A DNA stretch of 39,573 bases from Candidatus Avichristensenella intestinipullorum (GTDB taxonomy: Bacteria > Bacillota > Clostridia > Christensenellales > Aristaeellaceae). This document shows, in pieces, positions 32,167 to 39,573 of this stretch. The stretch is from the NCBI GenBank assembly GCA_018713305.1, contig DVFI01000037.1, forward strand, positions 1-39,573, given 5' to 3'. Positions within the stretch are counted from its first letter, which is position 1. Each line of letters begins with the position of its first letter. The notes under the pieces are model-generated. The model had not been told where the DNA came from, ran no database searches, and saw nothing but the letters and a program-made list of their open reading frames with translations. The position numbers and the translations under genes were made by a program.

Positions 32167-33083
32167 TAGACAAAACGCAGTTTGTCAAGGCGCTGAAGCT
32201 GACCGAGCTGGTGCCCTGCAAGCGGGAAAAACTCGCCATCGTCTCCGCCGAGCAGGCGCGGCCGGGCCTGCAGTTTTCCGGATATTTCACCCATTTCGCC
32301 TACGAGCGCATGCAGATTATCGGCCTGGCGGAGATGACGTATCTGGATACGCTGGCGCCGGATTTGCGCCAGGCGCGCCTGCGCGAGTTTTTCAGCTATG
32401 CCCTGCCCTGCGTGGTCATCTGCCGGAGCATGCCGTGCCCGGACGATATCGCCGCCCTGGCCGCGGAGCAGGACATCCCCGTCTACGGCTCCCCGCAGCA
32501 TACCACGCACTTTCAGACGGCGGCCATCATCTACCTGAACCGCCTGCTCGCCCCGCGCGAGACGATGCACGGCGTGCTCATCGACGTGCACGGCGTGGGC
32601 GTGCTGCTGACGGGCGAATCGGGCGTGGGCAAGAGCGAGGCGGCGCTGGAGCTGGTCAAGCGCGGGCATCAGCTCGTTGCGGACGACGTGGTGGACGTCA
32701 TGCGGGTCAACGAGACGCGCCTTATCGGCGAGGCGCCGGAAATGGTGCGCCATTTCATGGAAATCCGCGGCATCGGCATCATCGACATCCGCGCGATGTA
32801 CGGCATCGGCTCGGTCGTTCATTCCAAGTCCATCGACATGGTCATCCATCTGGAGCACTGGGTGCGCGAGCATGCGTATGACCGCCTGGGCATGACGGAG
32901 GATACGACCGAGCTGCTGGGCGTGCGCGTGCCGCGGATTCTGATGCCGGTGCGCCCGGGCAGAAACCTGGCCATCGTCATTGAGGTGGCGGCGCGCAACT
33001 ACAGCCTGCGCCGCATGGGCTACAACGCGGCGGTGGAGCTGGAAAAACGGCAGGAAGAACTCATCAAGGGAGGAATGTCTTGA
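32160..33083 (+). CDS. hprK: HPr kinase/phosphorylase
   Basis: 307 residues, the usual length. It phosphorylates or dephosphorylates Ser46 of HPr to signal carbon status. The N-terminal domain is followed by catalytic H137, Walker A GESGVGKS (152-159), ADD at 174-176 and the signature EIRGIGIIDI (201-210). GGAGG lies 7 nt before the ATG. It overlaps the phosphatase gene and its stop overlaps the glucokinase start (TGATG), so sugar phosphorylation and catabolite control are coupled in one transcript. No HPr or other PTS gene is in the window. Confidence 0.96.
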   Translation: MLVDKTQFVKALKLTELVPCKREKLAIVSAEQARPGLQFSGYFTHFAYERMQIIGLAEMTYLDTLAPDLRQARLREFFSYALPCVVICRSMPCPDDIAALAAEQDIPVYGSPQHTTHFQTAAIIYLNRLLAPRETMHGVLIDVHGVGVLLTGESGVGKSEAALELVKRGHQLVADDVVDVMRVNETRLIGEAPEMVRHFMEIRGIGIIDIRAMYGIGSVVHSKSIDMVIHLEHWVREHAYDRLGMTEDTTELLGVRVPRILMPVRPGRNLAIVIEVAARNYSLRRMGYNAAVELEKRQEELIKGGMS

Positions 33084-34021
33084 TGCTTTCCATAGGCATC
33101 GACTTGGGCGGCACCAACATCGCCGCGGGCGTGGTGACGTCGGAGGGCAAGGTCATTGCGCAGGCCCAGCGCCCCACGCTGGCGCAAAGGCCGTGGCAGC
33201 AGGTGGTCGAAGACATGGCGGAGGTCAGCCTGGACGCGCTGGCCATGGCGGGCGTGGGCGTGGAGCAGGTGCATGCCATCGGCGTGGGCGTGCCCGGCAA
33301 CTACGACAGGAAAAACGGCGTGGTCGTTTTCTGCACCAACCTGGGCTGGCATAACGTGCCGCTGCGCGAGGCGATGCGCCGGTATATCGACGTGCCGCTG
33401 TACGCCGACAACGACGCCAACGTCGCGGCCTTTGCCGAAGCCATGGCCGGCGTCAGCCGGAACGTATATTCCAGCCTGCTGCTGACGTTGGGCACGGGCG
33501 TGGGCAGCGGCATCATCGTGGACGGGAAAATCTGGTCCGGCTCGCACGGCGTGGCGGGCGAAGTGGGGCATATGATTTACCGCGCGGGCGGCGAACAGTG
33601 CACGTGCGGCCAGCGCGGCTGCTTCGAGCGCTATGCGTCGGCCACGGCGCTCATCCGCATTGCCCGGGAAGCCACCATGCGGTATCCCGACAGCGAGATG
33701 AAGTCGATTCCGCCGGAGCGGATGAACGCCAAGACGGTCGTTGATGCCGCGCGGCGCGGGGACGAGGCGGCCATGGAAGCCTTCGACGAATACACCACGC
33801 ACCTGTCCCTGGGCATCGTGTCCTGCATCAACGTGTTCGACCCGGGGATGATCGTGCTGGGCGGCGGCGTGTCCCGGGCGGGCGACTTTCTGCTGGAGCC
33901 GGTGCGCCGCAAGGTGGAAAAGCAGAAGTTCTTCAAGGCATTGCCCATCGGCGGCGTGGAGCTGGCGACGCTCGGAAACGACGCGGGCATTATCGGCGCG
34001 GCGCTGCTGCACCGCACGTGA
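33083..34021 (+). CDS. ROK-family glucokinase
   Basis: 312 residues from the ATG at 33083, with GGAGG 9 nt upstream. It phosphorylates glucose or a related hexose using ATP. The N-terminal phosphate loop is GIDLGGTN (5-12), the catalytic base D111 lies in DNDAN, and the ROK zinc site is H163 with C173, C175 and C180 (CTCGQRGC). These fit glucokinase (GlcK) better than NagC-like repressors, as no DNA-binding domain is present. In a cell that imports sugar by ABC systems this is the step that traps glucose released by the GH3 enzymes. The stop overlaps rsmG as GTGA. Confidence 0.9.
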   Translation: MLSIGIDLGGTNIAAGVVTSEGKVIAQAQRPTLAQRPWQQVVEDMAEVSLDALAMAGVGVEQVHAIGVGVPGNYDRKNGVVVFCTNLGWHNVPLREAMRRYIDVPLYADNDANVAAFAEAMAGVSRNVYSSLLLTLGTGVGSGIIVDGKIWSGSHGVAGEVGHMIYRAGGEQCTCGQRGCFERYASATALIRIAREATMRYPDSEMKSIPPERMNAKTVVDAARRGDEAAMEAFDEYTTHLSLGIVSCINVFDPGMIVLGGGVSRAGDFLLEPVRRKVEKQKFFKALPIGGVELATLGNDAGIIGAALLHRT

Positions 34022-34701
34022 TTGGCGCGGGCGTATCGGCCGTCCATGCTTTGCCGGAGGGGGCGGCCGCGCGGTTTGACGCGTTTCATGCGCAGCTGAC
34101 GGCGTGGAATGCCCGCATGGATTTGACCGCGGTGCTCTCCGAGGAAGAAGCGCTTTACCGTCACTATCTGGATTCCCTGACCGCCCTGCCGCTCCTGCCG
34201 CAGGGCGCGTCGGTGGTGGACGTGGGGACGGGCGCGGGCTTTCCGGGCGTGCCGCTGCTGCTGGCGCGTCCCGACCTTTCCCTGACGCTGCTGGACGCGC
34301 TGAAAAAGCGCATAGATTTTTTGCAGTCGGCCTTGGCCGCGCTCCACGTTTCCGCCCGGGCGGTGCATGGCCGGGCGGAGGATTTTGCGCGCGAAACGCG
34401 CGAGGCGTTCGACGCGGCGGTCAGCCGGGCGACGGCTTCTCTGCCCGTGGCGCTGGAGTGGATGCTGCCGCTGGTTCGCGTGGGCGGCCGGTGCGTGGTA
34501 TGGAAGGGGCCGGGCGCGCGGGAAGAGCTGCCGGATGCCGAACGGGTCAGCCGGATGCTGGGCGGGGGCGAAGTGCAACTGCGGGAAGCGCCCGTCCCCG
34601 GGCGGGACTGGCGGCATGTGCTGGCGGTGGTGGAAAAAGAGCGGGAGACGCCGGCGCGCTTTCCGCGCCGCGCGGGGATGGCGCTGAAACGGCCGCTGTA
34701 A
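34018..34701 (+). CDS. rsmG: 16S rRNA (guanine-527-N7) methyltransferase RsmG
   Basis: 227 residues from a GTG at 34018 that overlaps the glucokinase stop; no strong ribosome site, so coupling is assumed. The SAM-binding motif VVDVGTGAGFPGVPLLL (near residue 66) and the preceding RHYLDSLTALPLL are typical of RsmG. KKRIDFLQ and the AVSRATASL stretch also match. Cytosolic, modifies the ribosomal small subunit. Confidence 0.93.
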   Translation: MIGAGVSAVHALPEGAAARFDAFHAQLTAWNARMDLTAVLSEEEALYRHYLDSLTALPLLPQGASVVDVGTGAGFPGVPLLLARPDLSLTLLDALKKRIDFLQSALAALHVSARAVHGRAEDFARETREAFDAAVSRATASLPVALEWMLPLVRVGGRCVVWKGPGAREELPDAERVSRMLGGGEVQLREAPVPGRDWRHVLAVVEKERETPARFPRRAGMALKRPL

Positions 34702-34716
34702 AGGGAAGCAGGAAGG

Positions 34717-35298
34717 GTGTTGTCGTTGGGGGTTTTGGAATTGTTGATGGTGGCCGGCGCGCTGTCGATGGACGCGTTTGCCGTAGCGCTGTGCAGGGGG
34801 CTGAGCATGCAGCGTTTTCAACCGCGCGGCGCGGCGATTACGGCGCTGTTCTTCGGCGGGTTTCAGGCGCTGATGCCGCTGCTGGGCTGGCTGCTGGGCA
34901 CGCAGTTTCAGCGGTTCATTACGCCGGTGGATCACTGGATTGCCTTTGTGCTGCTGGCGCTCATTGGCGGAAAGATGATATGGGAAGCGCTGCACGAGGA
35001 CGACGGGACGGAAAGCGCGGACGACGGGGAGACGCTCCGCCTCAGGGAGCTGCTGCTCATGGCCATCGCCACCAGCATCGACGCGCTGGCGGTAGGCGTG
35101 ACGTTCGCGTTTTTGCAGGTGCGCATTCTGCCTTCCGTGACGCTGATCGGGCTGGTGACCTTTGTCCTTTCTTTCGCGGGCGTGGCTGTCGGCAACCGGT
35201 TCGGCGCGCGCTTTGAGAAAAAGGCGGAGCTTGCCGGCGGCGTTGTTCTGCTGCTTATCGGTTTGAAAATCCTGCTGGAGCACCTGGGCGTCCTGTAA
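34717..35298 (+). CDS. mntP: Manganese efflux pump MntP
   Basis: 193 residues, six membrane helices. Two inverted repeats carry the family's paired acidic motifs, SMDAFAVALCRG near residue 18 and SIDALAVGVTFAF near 119. Exports Mn2+ from the cytosol. The start is unclear: GTG at 34717 (AAGGGA 10 nt upstream) or TTG at 34726 (AGGAAGG 9 nt upstream). It follows rsmG by 15 nt, so no room for the manganese riboswitch often seen before mntP. Confidence 0.92.
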   Translation: MLSLGVLELLMVAGALSMDAFAVALCRGLSMQRFQPRGAAITALFFGGFQALMPLLGWLLGTQFQRFITPVDHWIAFVLLALIGGKMIWEALHEDDGTESADDGETLRLRELLLMAIATSIDALAVGVTFAFLQVRILPSVTLIGLVTFVLSFAGVAVGNRFGARFEKKAELAGGVVLLLIGLKILLEHLGVL

Positions 35299-35341
35299 AA
35301 AAACCGGCGGGAGAGCCTGCCCGAAGCCCGCTCTCCCGCCG
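35297..35341 (-). terminator. Intrinsic terminator of the hsp20 gene
   Basis: On the minus strand a 12-bp stem (35330-35341 with 35305-35316; plus-strand arm CGGCGGGAGAGC) is followed by GG and T7 (35297-35303). It also lies at the end of mntP on the plus strand, where it lacks a T tract. Confidence 0.85.
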
Positions 35342-35358
35342 ATGCGTTCCGGCGCCCG

Positions 35359-35784
35359 TTATTGCACCGGGATATGCCGCGCCTGCGCGTGGGTTTCTTC
35401 CCGGCGCTTGGGAAGCGTGACGACGAGCAGGCCGTGCTGGGAGCGCGCGGTCACGGCCTCCTCGTCGACGTGCTCCAGGGAGAACGTGCGCCGCATCTGT
35501 CCGGCATGGCGCTCGCGGTATACGGTCTCCGGTCCGCCGGAGGCGTCCGACGTCCGTGCCGAAATGGTCAGCATGCCCTGCTCGACGGAAACATCGATTT
35601 CGCGCGGGTCCACGCCCGGCATTTCGGCCAGGAGCAAATAATGCTCGCCTTCGTCGCGGATGTCCACGCGGAAAGTATCGCGCGGCATATCCGCCATGCG
35701 GAAGAAGGCGTTGAGAAAGCCGTCTCCCCAGAAGGAATCCGCGGCGCGGCGCAGGCTGCTGGCGTAGGGAATCATGGAATGCAT
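35359..35784 (-). CDS. Hsp20/alpha-crystallin small heat-shock protein
   Basis: 141 residues from the ATG at 35784, with CGGAGGTG 7 nt upstream. After a hydrophobic N-terminal arm (about 1-35, MHSMIPYASSLRRAADSFWG) comes the alpha-crystallin domain, with FRVDIRDEGEHYLLLAEMPG, then IDVSVEQGMLTISA and the LLVVTLPK strand near the end. Such proteins hold unfolded clients in the cytosol without ATP. Divergent from the alpha/beta hydrolase gene with only 55 nt between starts. No CIRCE element is visible there. Confidence 0.9.
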   Translation of the reverse strand: MHSMIPYASSLRRAADSFWGDGFLNAFFRMADMPRDTFRVDIRDEGEHYLLLAEMPGVDPREIDVSVEQGMLTISARTSDASGGPETVYRERHAGQMRRTFSLEHVDEEAVTARSQHGLLVVTLPKRREETHAQARHIPVQ

Positions 35785-35839
35785 GGCAAAACACCTCCGT
35801 CTGTCTTTGCCATCAGCCTTTCCCATGGGAGGAAAAACT

Positions 35840-36508
35840 ATGCGCACCTTTGGCGAGGGCGCGCCCCTGCTCATGCTGGCCGGCGCGGGCGGACGCGGCG
35901 CGGGGTTTATGCCGCTGGCACGGCGCTGGCGCGCGCAATACCGCGCCTATATGCCCGATCCCTGCGCGCCCTTTGCGCCGGAGGAGGCGGCGCGCGGGCT
36001 GCTGGCACGCATGCGGGAGGCGGGCGTGGAGCGGTTTGATGTGCTGGGCGCGTCGCTGGGCGGCTGTACGGCGCTGGCGATGGCCGCTCTGGCGCCGGAG
36101 CGGGTGCGCTCGTTGACGCTCTGCGCCGCCTTTGCGCGCCTGGACGAAGAGACCGCCGGCCGCCTGGCGGCGCTGCGCGGGCGGAGGCTGGCGCTGCCGG
36201 ACGATGCGTTTGACGCGGAATGGATGGATTTGCTCTACGGCGACATGCCGCGGCCCGCGGGAAGCGGCGGCGTGCCGGCGGACGCGCTTGCGGCGCAGCT
36301 GGAGGCGGCGCTGGCCTTTGACGGCAGGCCGCTGCTGCCTCGGATTCGCTGCCCGGTGTGCGTCACCTTCGGGCGGGAAGACCGCCTGATCCCGCCGCGC
36401 CTGTCGCGGGAGCTTGCGCGCGGGGTGGCGGGCGCGGCGCTGGAAGCATATCCGGGCGGCCATATGCATTTCCTTGCGCTGCAAGCGCCGGCCTTCATGG
36501 GATTTTAA
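35840..36508 (+). CDS. Alpha/beta hydrolase family protein
   Basis: 222 residues from the ATG at 35840, with GGGAGG 7 nt upstream. The full catalytic triad is visible: nucleophile S72 in GASLGG, D181 in FGREDR and H208 in GGHMHF. A short lid (about 100-160) separates the halves. The GAGGRG stretch near residue 17 may form the oxyanion loop. Serine hydrolase of unknown substrate. Ends 30 nt before the promoter region of the E2-like gene. Confidence 0.85.
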   Translation: MRTFGEGAPLLMLAGAGGRGAGFMPLARRWRAQYRAYMPDPCAPFAPEEAARGLLARMREAGVERFDVLGASLGGCTALAMAALAPERVRSLTLCAAFARLDEETAGRLAALRGRRLALPDDAFDAEWMDLLYGDMPRPAGSGGVPADALAAQLEAALAFDGRPLLPRIRCPVCVTFGREDRLIPPRLSRELARGVAGAALEAYPGGHMHFLALQAPAFMGF

Positions 36509-36509
36509 T

Positions 36510-36538
36510 TTTACAACGGGCAGTTTTTGCGGTATACT
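36510..36538 (+). promoter_or_regulatory. Promoter of the E2-like acyltransferase gene
   Basis: TTTACA (36510-36515), 17-nt spacer, TATACT (36533-36538). The stretch 36525-36545 around the -10 is almost the same (19 of 21 positions) as that at 37649-37669, in front of the next gene. Confidence 0.7.
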
Positions 36539-36571
36539 GTTTGTATATTGAAACAGAAAGGAGGGATGGTC

Positions 36572-37489
36572 ATGTTCGGTTTTCGTCCGGACGGGCGGCG
36601 GCTTTCCAACATTGATCCCATCGTGGGGCTGACGCCTTATCTGATGCCCAAACGCAACGACGCCATGGTCAATGTGCCGCTGCAGGTGGATTGCGACACG
36701 CTCACCCGCTATATCCGCCAACAACGGGACAAGGGACATGTGATTTCCTACCTGGATTTGGTCGTGGCGGGCTATGTCCGCACCATTGCGCAGTTTCCGG
36801 AATTGAACCGCTTTATCGCCAACAAACAACTCTACGCGCGCAACAGCATCTGCGTTTCCATGACGGTGCTGAAGCAAACGGGCACGGACGAACTGCTGGA
36901 GACCACCATCAAGCCACATTTTGACCCCAGGGATACGCTCTTTGACGTGCATGCGAAGCTGCAGGCAGCCATCGATGAAAACCGCAGGATGGAGATGGTC
37001 AACGATACGGACGCCATCGCTCGCCTGCTGCTGAAGACGCCGGGGCTGCCCACGACGGTGGTGTCCCTCGTGCGGCTGCTGGATCGCGTGGGCATCCTGC
37101 CGCGTTTCCTGCTCAACGCCAGCCCGTTCCATACGGGCATGTTCCTGACCAATATGGCGTCCCTGGGCATGCCGTATGTGTACCACCATATTTATAACTT
37201 TGGGACCACCTCGCTGTTTGTGGCCATGGGCAAGGTGGAGCGCGTGCCGCTGCCCGGCCCGGACGGCCAGGTCATCTTCAAGCGGGTGATTCCGCTGGGC
37301 GTGGTGGTGGACGAACGCATCACCAGCGGCGCGTCGTATGGGCAGGCCTTCGGGTACTGGCGCGACTTGCTGGCCGACCCGTGCCAGCTGGAGACGCCGC
37401 CGGAGAGCGTCCGCTACGACATTGAGCCGGAGGAGAAAACCGCCTCCCGGAAAAAAAGCAGGCGCGCACGGCGCACGCTCAGCGCCTGA
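36572..37489 (+). CDS. 2-oxoacid dehydrogenase E2-like CoA acyltransferase homologue
   Basis: 305 residues from the ATG at 36572, with GGAGGG 6 nt upstream. Only the trimeric catalytic-type domain is present; there is no lipoyl or peripheral-subunit-binding domain. The equivalent of the active-site motif (DHRxxDG in E2) reads DERITSG, so the catalytic His and the Asp are both changed. I recall similar standalone Clostridial proteins that also have DER here, so the His loss is probably family-wide. The change of Asp to Ser is further from the family. The PFHTGMFLTNMASLGM and YNFGTTSLFVAMGK stretches are typical. Its role is unknown. A basic tail (KKSRRARRTLSA) ends it. Confidence 0.75.
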   Translation: MFGFRPDGRRLSNIDPIVGLTPYLMPKRNDAMVNVPLQVDCDTLTRYIRQQRDKGHVISYLDLVVAGYVRTIAQFPELNRFIANKQLYARNSICVSMTVLKQTGTDELLETTIKPHFDPRDTLFDVHAKLQAAIDENRRMEMVNDTDAIARLLLKTPGLPTTVVSLVRLLDRVGILPRFLLNASPFHTGMFLTNMASLGMPYVYHHIYNFGTTSLFVAMGKVERVPLPGPDGQVIFKRVIPLGVVVDERITSGASYGQAFGYWRDLLADPCQLETPPESVRYDIEPEEKTASRKKSRRARRTLSA

Positions 37490-37540
37490 CCCTGCGACAG
37501 AACGACCGATTTTCTTAGGATTTATTGCCCCTGTTTTTCG

Positions 37541-37584
37541 CAGGCCGCCGTGTGCAACAGGCAACGGCGGCCTGTTTCGTTTTC
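37541..37584 (+). terminator. Intrinsic terminator after the E2-like gene
   Basis: An 11-bp perfect stem (CAGGCCGCCGT at 37541-37551 with 37564-37574), a 12-nt loop and TTTCGTTTTC after it. Confidence 0.88.
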
Positions 37585-37648
37585 GTCCGCCGCAACCCCG
37601 GCCCGGCATCCCGCCCGTCCGCGTTTTTCCCTCTGGCGCAATGGCACG

Positions 37649-37669
37649 TTTTGCAGTATACTGTATGTA
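37649..37669 (+). promoter_or_regulatory. Promoter region of the small P-loop gene with CAGTATACTG palindrome
   Basis: -10 TATACT (37657-37662) within a 10-bp palindrome CAGTATACTG (37654-37663). The preceding TTTTGC and the following TATGTA match the promoter of the E2-like gene. No good -35 at 17 nt. Confidence 0.5.
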
Positions 37670-37702
37670 ACGAATCCATCCATGAAAGGAGTGGTACGGC
37701 CA

Positions 37703-38113
37703 GTGATTCAGGTAATTTACGGAAAGAAGGGCTCCGGAAAGACCAAAAGACTCATTGATTTGGCCAATGACTCAATCAAGGAGCAAAAAGGCGACGTACT
37801 CTTCATAGACGATGACAATCGGTACATGTTCGACCTGCGCCATGAAATCCGCTTTATCAACGCCGGCGAATACGACGTGCATACCGCACAGATGTTCAAC
37901 GGCTTTGTCTGCGGGCTGCTGGCGCAGAACTTTGATATCAGCCTGGTGTTTGTGGACGCCTTTTTGAAGCTGGTGCGCGAGGACATCGCCGAATTGCAAT
38001 GGCTCTTTGACCGGTTGAAGGCCGTCAGCAATCGTCATAACGTTCGCTTTGTGATAAGCTGCAACGGCGATCCGGACACGGCCCCCGAATACCTGAAAGA
38101 ATACTTGATTTAG
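37703..38113 (+). CDS. Small P-loop ATPase-like protein of unknown function
   Basis: 136 residues from the GTG at 37703, with AAAGGAG 11 nt upstream; an ATG at 37682 has no ribosome site. The Walker A loop GKKGSGKTK sits at the very start. VLFIDDDNRYMFDLRHEIRF and NFDISLVFVDAFLKLV follow, the latter a Walker B-like strand ending in Asp. Similar short Clostridial proteins are sometimes mis-named twitching-motility PilT; no pilus gene is near. It precedes threonine synthase by 11 nt and is probably co-transcribed with it. Confidence 0.7.
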   Translation: MIQVIYGKKGSGKTKRLIDLANDSIKEQKGDVLFIDDDNRYMFDLRHEIRFINAGEYDVHTAQMFNGFVCGLLAQNFDISLVFVDAFLKLVREDIAELQWLFDRLKAVSNRHNVRFVISCNGDPDTAPEYLKEYLI

Positions 38114-38124
38114 GAGAGACGACC

Positions 38125-39573
38125 ATGCTGCTCAGCACACGCGGTGGCGCGCCCGTTACGGCCTCCGGCGCGATTCTGGCGGGCCTTGCGCCCGACGGGG
38201 GCCTGTATGTACCGGAACATTTCCCGAGCTTTTCCCTGGCTGCCCTGACTGCTCTTTGCCCCATGTCCTATGCGGAGCGGGCCGACCGCATTTTGCAGGC
38301 GCTCCTGGATGATTTTACGCCGGAGGAAACCGCGCAGGCCGCACAGGCGGCCTACGGCGCGCGCTTTGAGAACAGCCGGCCCGCGCCGCTGCGCGCGCTG
38401 GGCGGCGGGCGGTACCTGCTGGAGCTGTACCACGGCCCCACGCTGGCGTTTAAGGACATGGCGCTGCAGATTCTGCCCCATTTGCTGGCGCTTTCCGCGC
38501 GCAAGCAGGGAATGCACAAGGAAATCTGTATCCTGGTCGCCACCTCGGGCGATACCGGCAAGGCGGCGCTGGAAGGGTTCTGCGACGTGGCGGGCACGCG
38601 GTGCGCGGTGTTCTATCCCCGCGACGGCGTCAGCCGCGCGCAGCAGCTGCAGATGGTCACGCAGAGCGGGAACAACACGCACGTCATCGCGGTCGAGGGC
38701 AACTTTGACGACGCGCAGACCGGCGTGAAGCGGATTTTTGCCGACGAGGCGTTCGCCCGCCTTCTCGACGGCCAGCATCGCGTGCTCACCAGCGCCAACA
38801 GCATCAACTTCGGCCGCCTGGCGCCGCAGGTCGCCTACTATTTTTCCGCATACGCCGATTTGCTGGCCCAGGGCGCCATCACCCCGGGCGACCCGGTGCA
38901 TTTTGCCGTGCCGACCGGCAACTTCGGCAACATTCTCGCCGCCGCCTATGCGCGCAGGATGGGGCTGCCGGTTGGAAAGCTGCTGTGCGCCTCCAACGCC
39001 AACCGTGTCCTGGCCGACTTTATTCAAACCGGCGAATACGACGCCAACCGGCCCTTCCACAAGACGCTCTCCCCGTCGATGGATATTCTGATTTCCTCCA
39101 ACCTGGAACGGTATCTGTTCGAGCTGTGCGGCCGCGACGCCGCGCAGGTCAGGTCGTGGATGGACGCGCTGCGCCGGACGGGGCGCTATCGCGTGGACGG
39201 CGCATGCCTGCGGACGCTGCAGCAGGAGATGGAAGGCGGCTGGGTGGACGACGCGCAGGCGCAGGCGGAGATTCGGCAGATGCTGGAGGAAACCGGCGCG
39301 CTCATCGACCCGCATACCGCCGTGGCCGCGGCGCTTACGCGGCGCTATCAGGACCGGACGGGGGACAGGACGCCCGTGGTCGTCGTGTCCACCGCCAGCC
39401 CGTTCAAATTCGGCCGCGCGGTCGCGGACGCGCTGGGCCTGGACGGCGTGGACGATTTCGCCTGCTGCCGCGCGCTCTCGGAGCGCACCGGCCTGCCGGT
39501 GCCCGCGCAGATTGCCGCGCTGGAAACACTGCCGGTGCGCCATACGCTCCGCTGCGCGCCGGAAGAAATGAAA
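38125..39573 (+). CDS. thrC: Threonine synthase (3' end beyond window)
   Basis: 483 codons are present and still open at the window edge. Converts O-phospho-homoserine to threonine with PLP. The N-terminus MLLSTRGGAPVTASGAILAG and LYHGPTLAFKDMALQ with PLP lysine K110 are the hallmarks. SGDTGKAALEGF (the phosphate cup) and SINFGRLAPQVAYYF follow the class I (long) form. AGGAG lies 8 nt before the ATG. No other threonine gene is in view. Confidence 0.95.
   Translation, partial: MLLSTRGGAPVTASGAILAGLAPDGGLYVPEHFPSFSLAALTALCPMSYAERADRILQALLDDFTPEETAQAAQAAYGARFENSRPAPLRALGGGRYLLELYHGPTLAFKDMALQILPHLLALSARKQGMHKEICILVATSGDTGKAALEGFCDVAGTRCAVFYPRDGVSRAQQLQMVTQSGNNTHVIAVEGNFDDAQTGVKRIFADEAFARLLDGQHRVLTSANSINFGRLAPQVAYYFSAYADLLAQGAITPGDPVHFAVPTGNFGNILAAAYARRMGLPVGKLLCASNANRVLADFIQTGEYDANRPFHKTLSPSMDILISSNLERYLFELCGRDAAQVRSWMDALRRTGRYRVDGACLRTLQQEMEGGWVDDAQAQAEIRQMLEETGALIDPHTAVAAALTRRYQDRTGDRTPVVVVSTASPFKFGRAVADALGLDGVDDFACCRALSERTGLPVPAQIAALETLPVRHTLRCAPEEMK

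Noticed and set aside
34702..34716. Manganese riboswitch upstream of mntP
   Set aside because: Only 15 nt separate rsmG and mntP, far too short for a yybP-ykoY element.
35785..35839. CIRCE or other heat-shock operator for hsp20
   Set aside because: No TTAGCACTC-type inverted repeat or other known operator in the 55-nt divergent gap.
38110..39543. 477-codon minus-strand ORF at the right end
   Set aside because: Opposite to threonine synthase, whose frame is open from 38125 to the edge with clear motifs.

Overview
The window looks like chromosome from a GC-rich, low-PTS anaerobic member of the Bacillota (class Clostridia). It has an HPr kinase/phosphorylase, a YesM/YesN two-component pair, CUT1 sugar ABC permeases with an MsmK-type ATPase, Shine-Dalgarno sites of the AAGGAGG type and many ATGA/TGATG stop-start overlaps. 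A gut or rumen lineage is plausible from the secreted glycosidases, but nothing in the sequence fixes the taxon. No rRNA, tRNA, CRISPR array, insertion sequence or phage gene was recognised.

Region 1 (1-17.6 kb) is a glycan-use locus. A minus-strand operon runs from 15446 to 6074: CBM9-like secreted protein, solute-binding protein, secreted GH3, permease, permease, second secreted GH3, MsmK-type ATPase. A third, divergent GH3 (239-2755) and the start of a second CBM9-like protein (before 133) follow on the same strand, with a PrsA/SurA-like foldase between. The locus is bracketed by a YesN-type response regulator (4430-5905, +) and a YesM-type sensor kinase (15717-17564, +). A short GCAC-centred element is repeated upstream of the regulator, the kinase/CBM9 divergent promoter and GH3 no. 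1, and is the likely regulator site. Likely logic: the sensor kinase responds to a saccharide or to the loaded binding protein, the regulator activates the locus, secreted GH3 enzymes trim the glycan, and the ABC system imports the sugar.

Region 2 (17.9-20.5 kb) is a tightly coupled three-gene operon: ECF sigma factor, single-pass membrane protein (probable anti-sigma) and an orphan secreted solute-binding-like protein, ended by a clear terminator.

Region 3 (20.5-25.4 kb) carries dnaE, apparently with a leaderless mRNA, a DUF1294 membrane protein and a sugar-transfer-associated ATP-grasp protein.

Region 4 (25.4-31.3 kb, minus strand) is the most unusual. An SDR reductase overlaps by 4 nt a 1098-residue fusion of acyl-AMP ligase, acyl carrier protein and a serine-palmitoyltransferase-like alpha-oxoamine synthase. 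This is followed by a small protein resembling the middle domain of YesN regulators, and by a P-loop NTPase with a C-terminal tRNA-SAD-like segment. The first two genes together could make a sphingoid-like long-chain amino alcohol, which is not an established trait of Clostridia.

Region 5 (31.3-39.6 kb) is mostly housekeeping: Cof-type HAD phosphatase, hprK, ROK glucokinase, rsmG and mntP in one overlapping run; an Hsp20 chaperone divergent from a small alpha/beta hydrolase; an E2-like acyltransferase homologue; a small P-loop protein; and threonine synthase, which runs off the window. The SDR and HAD genes share a compact symmetric divergent promoter.
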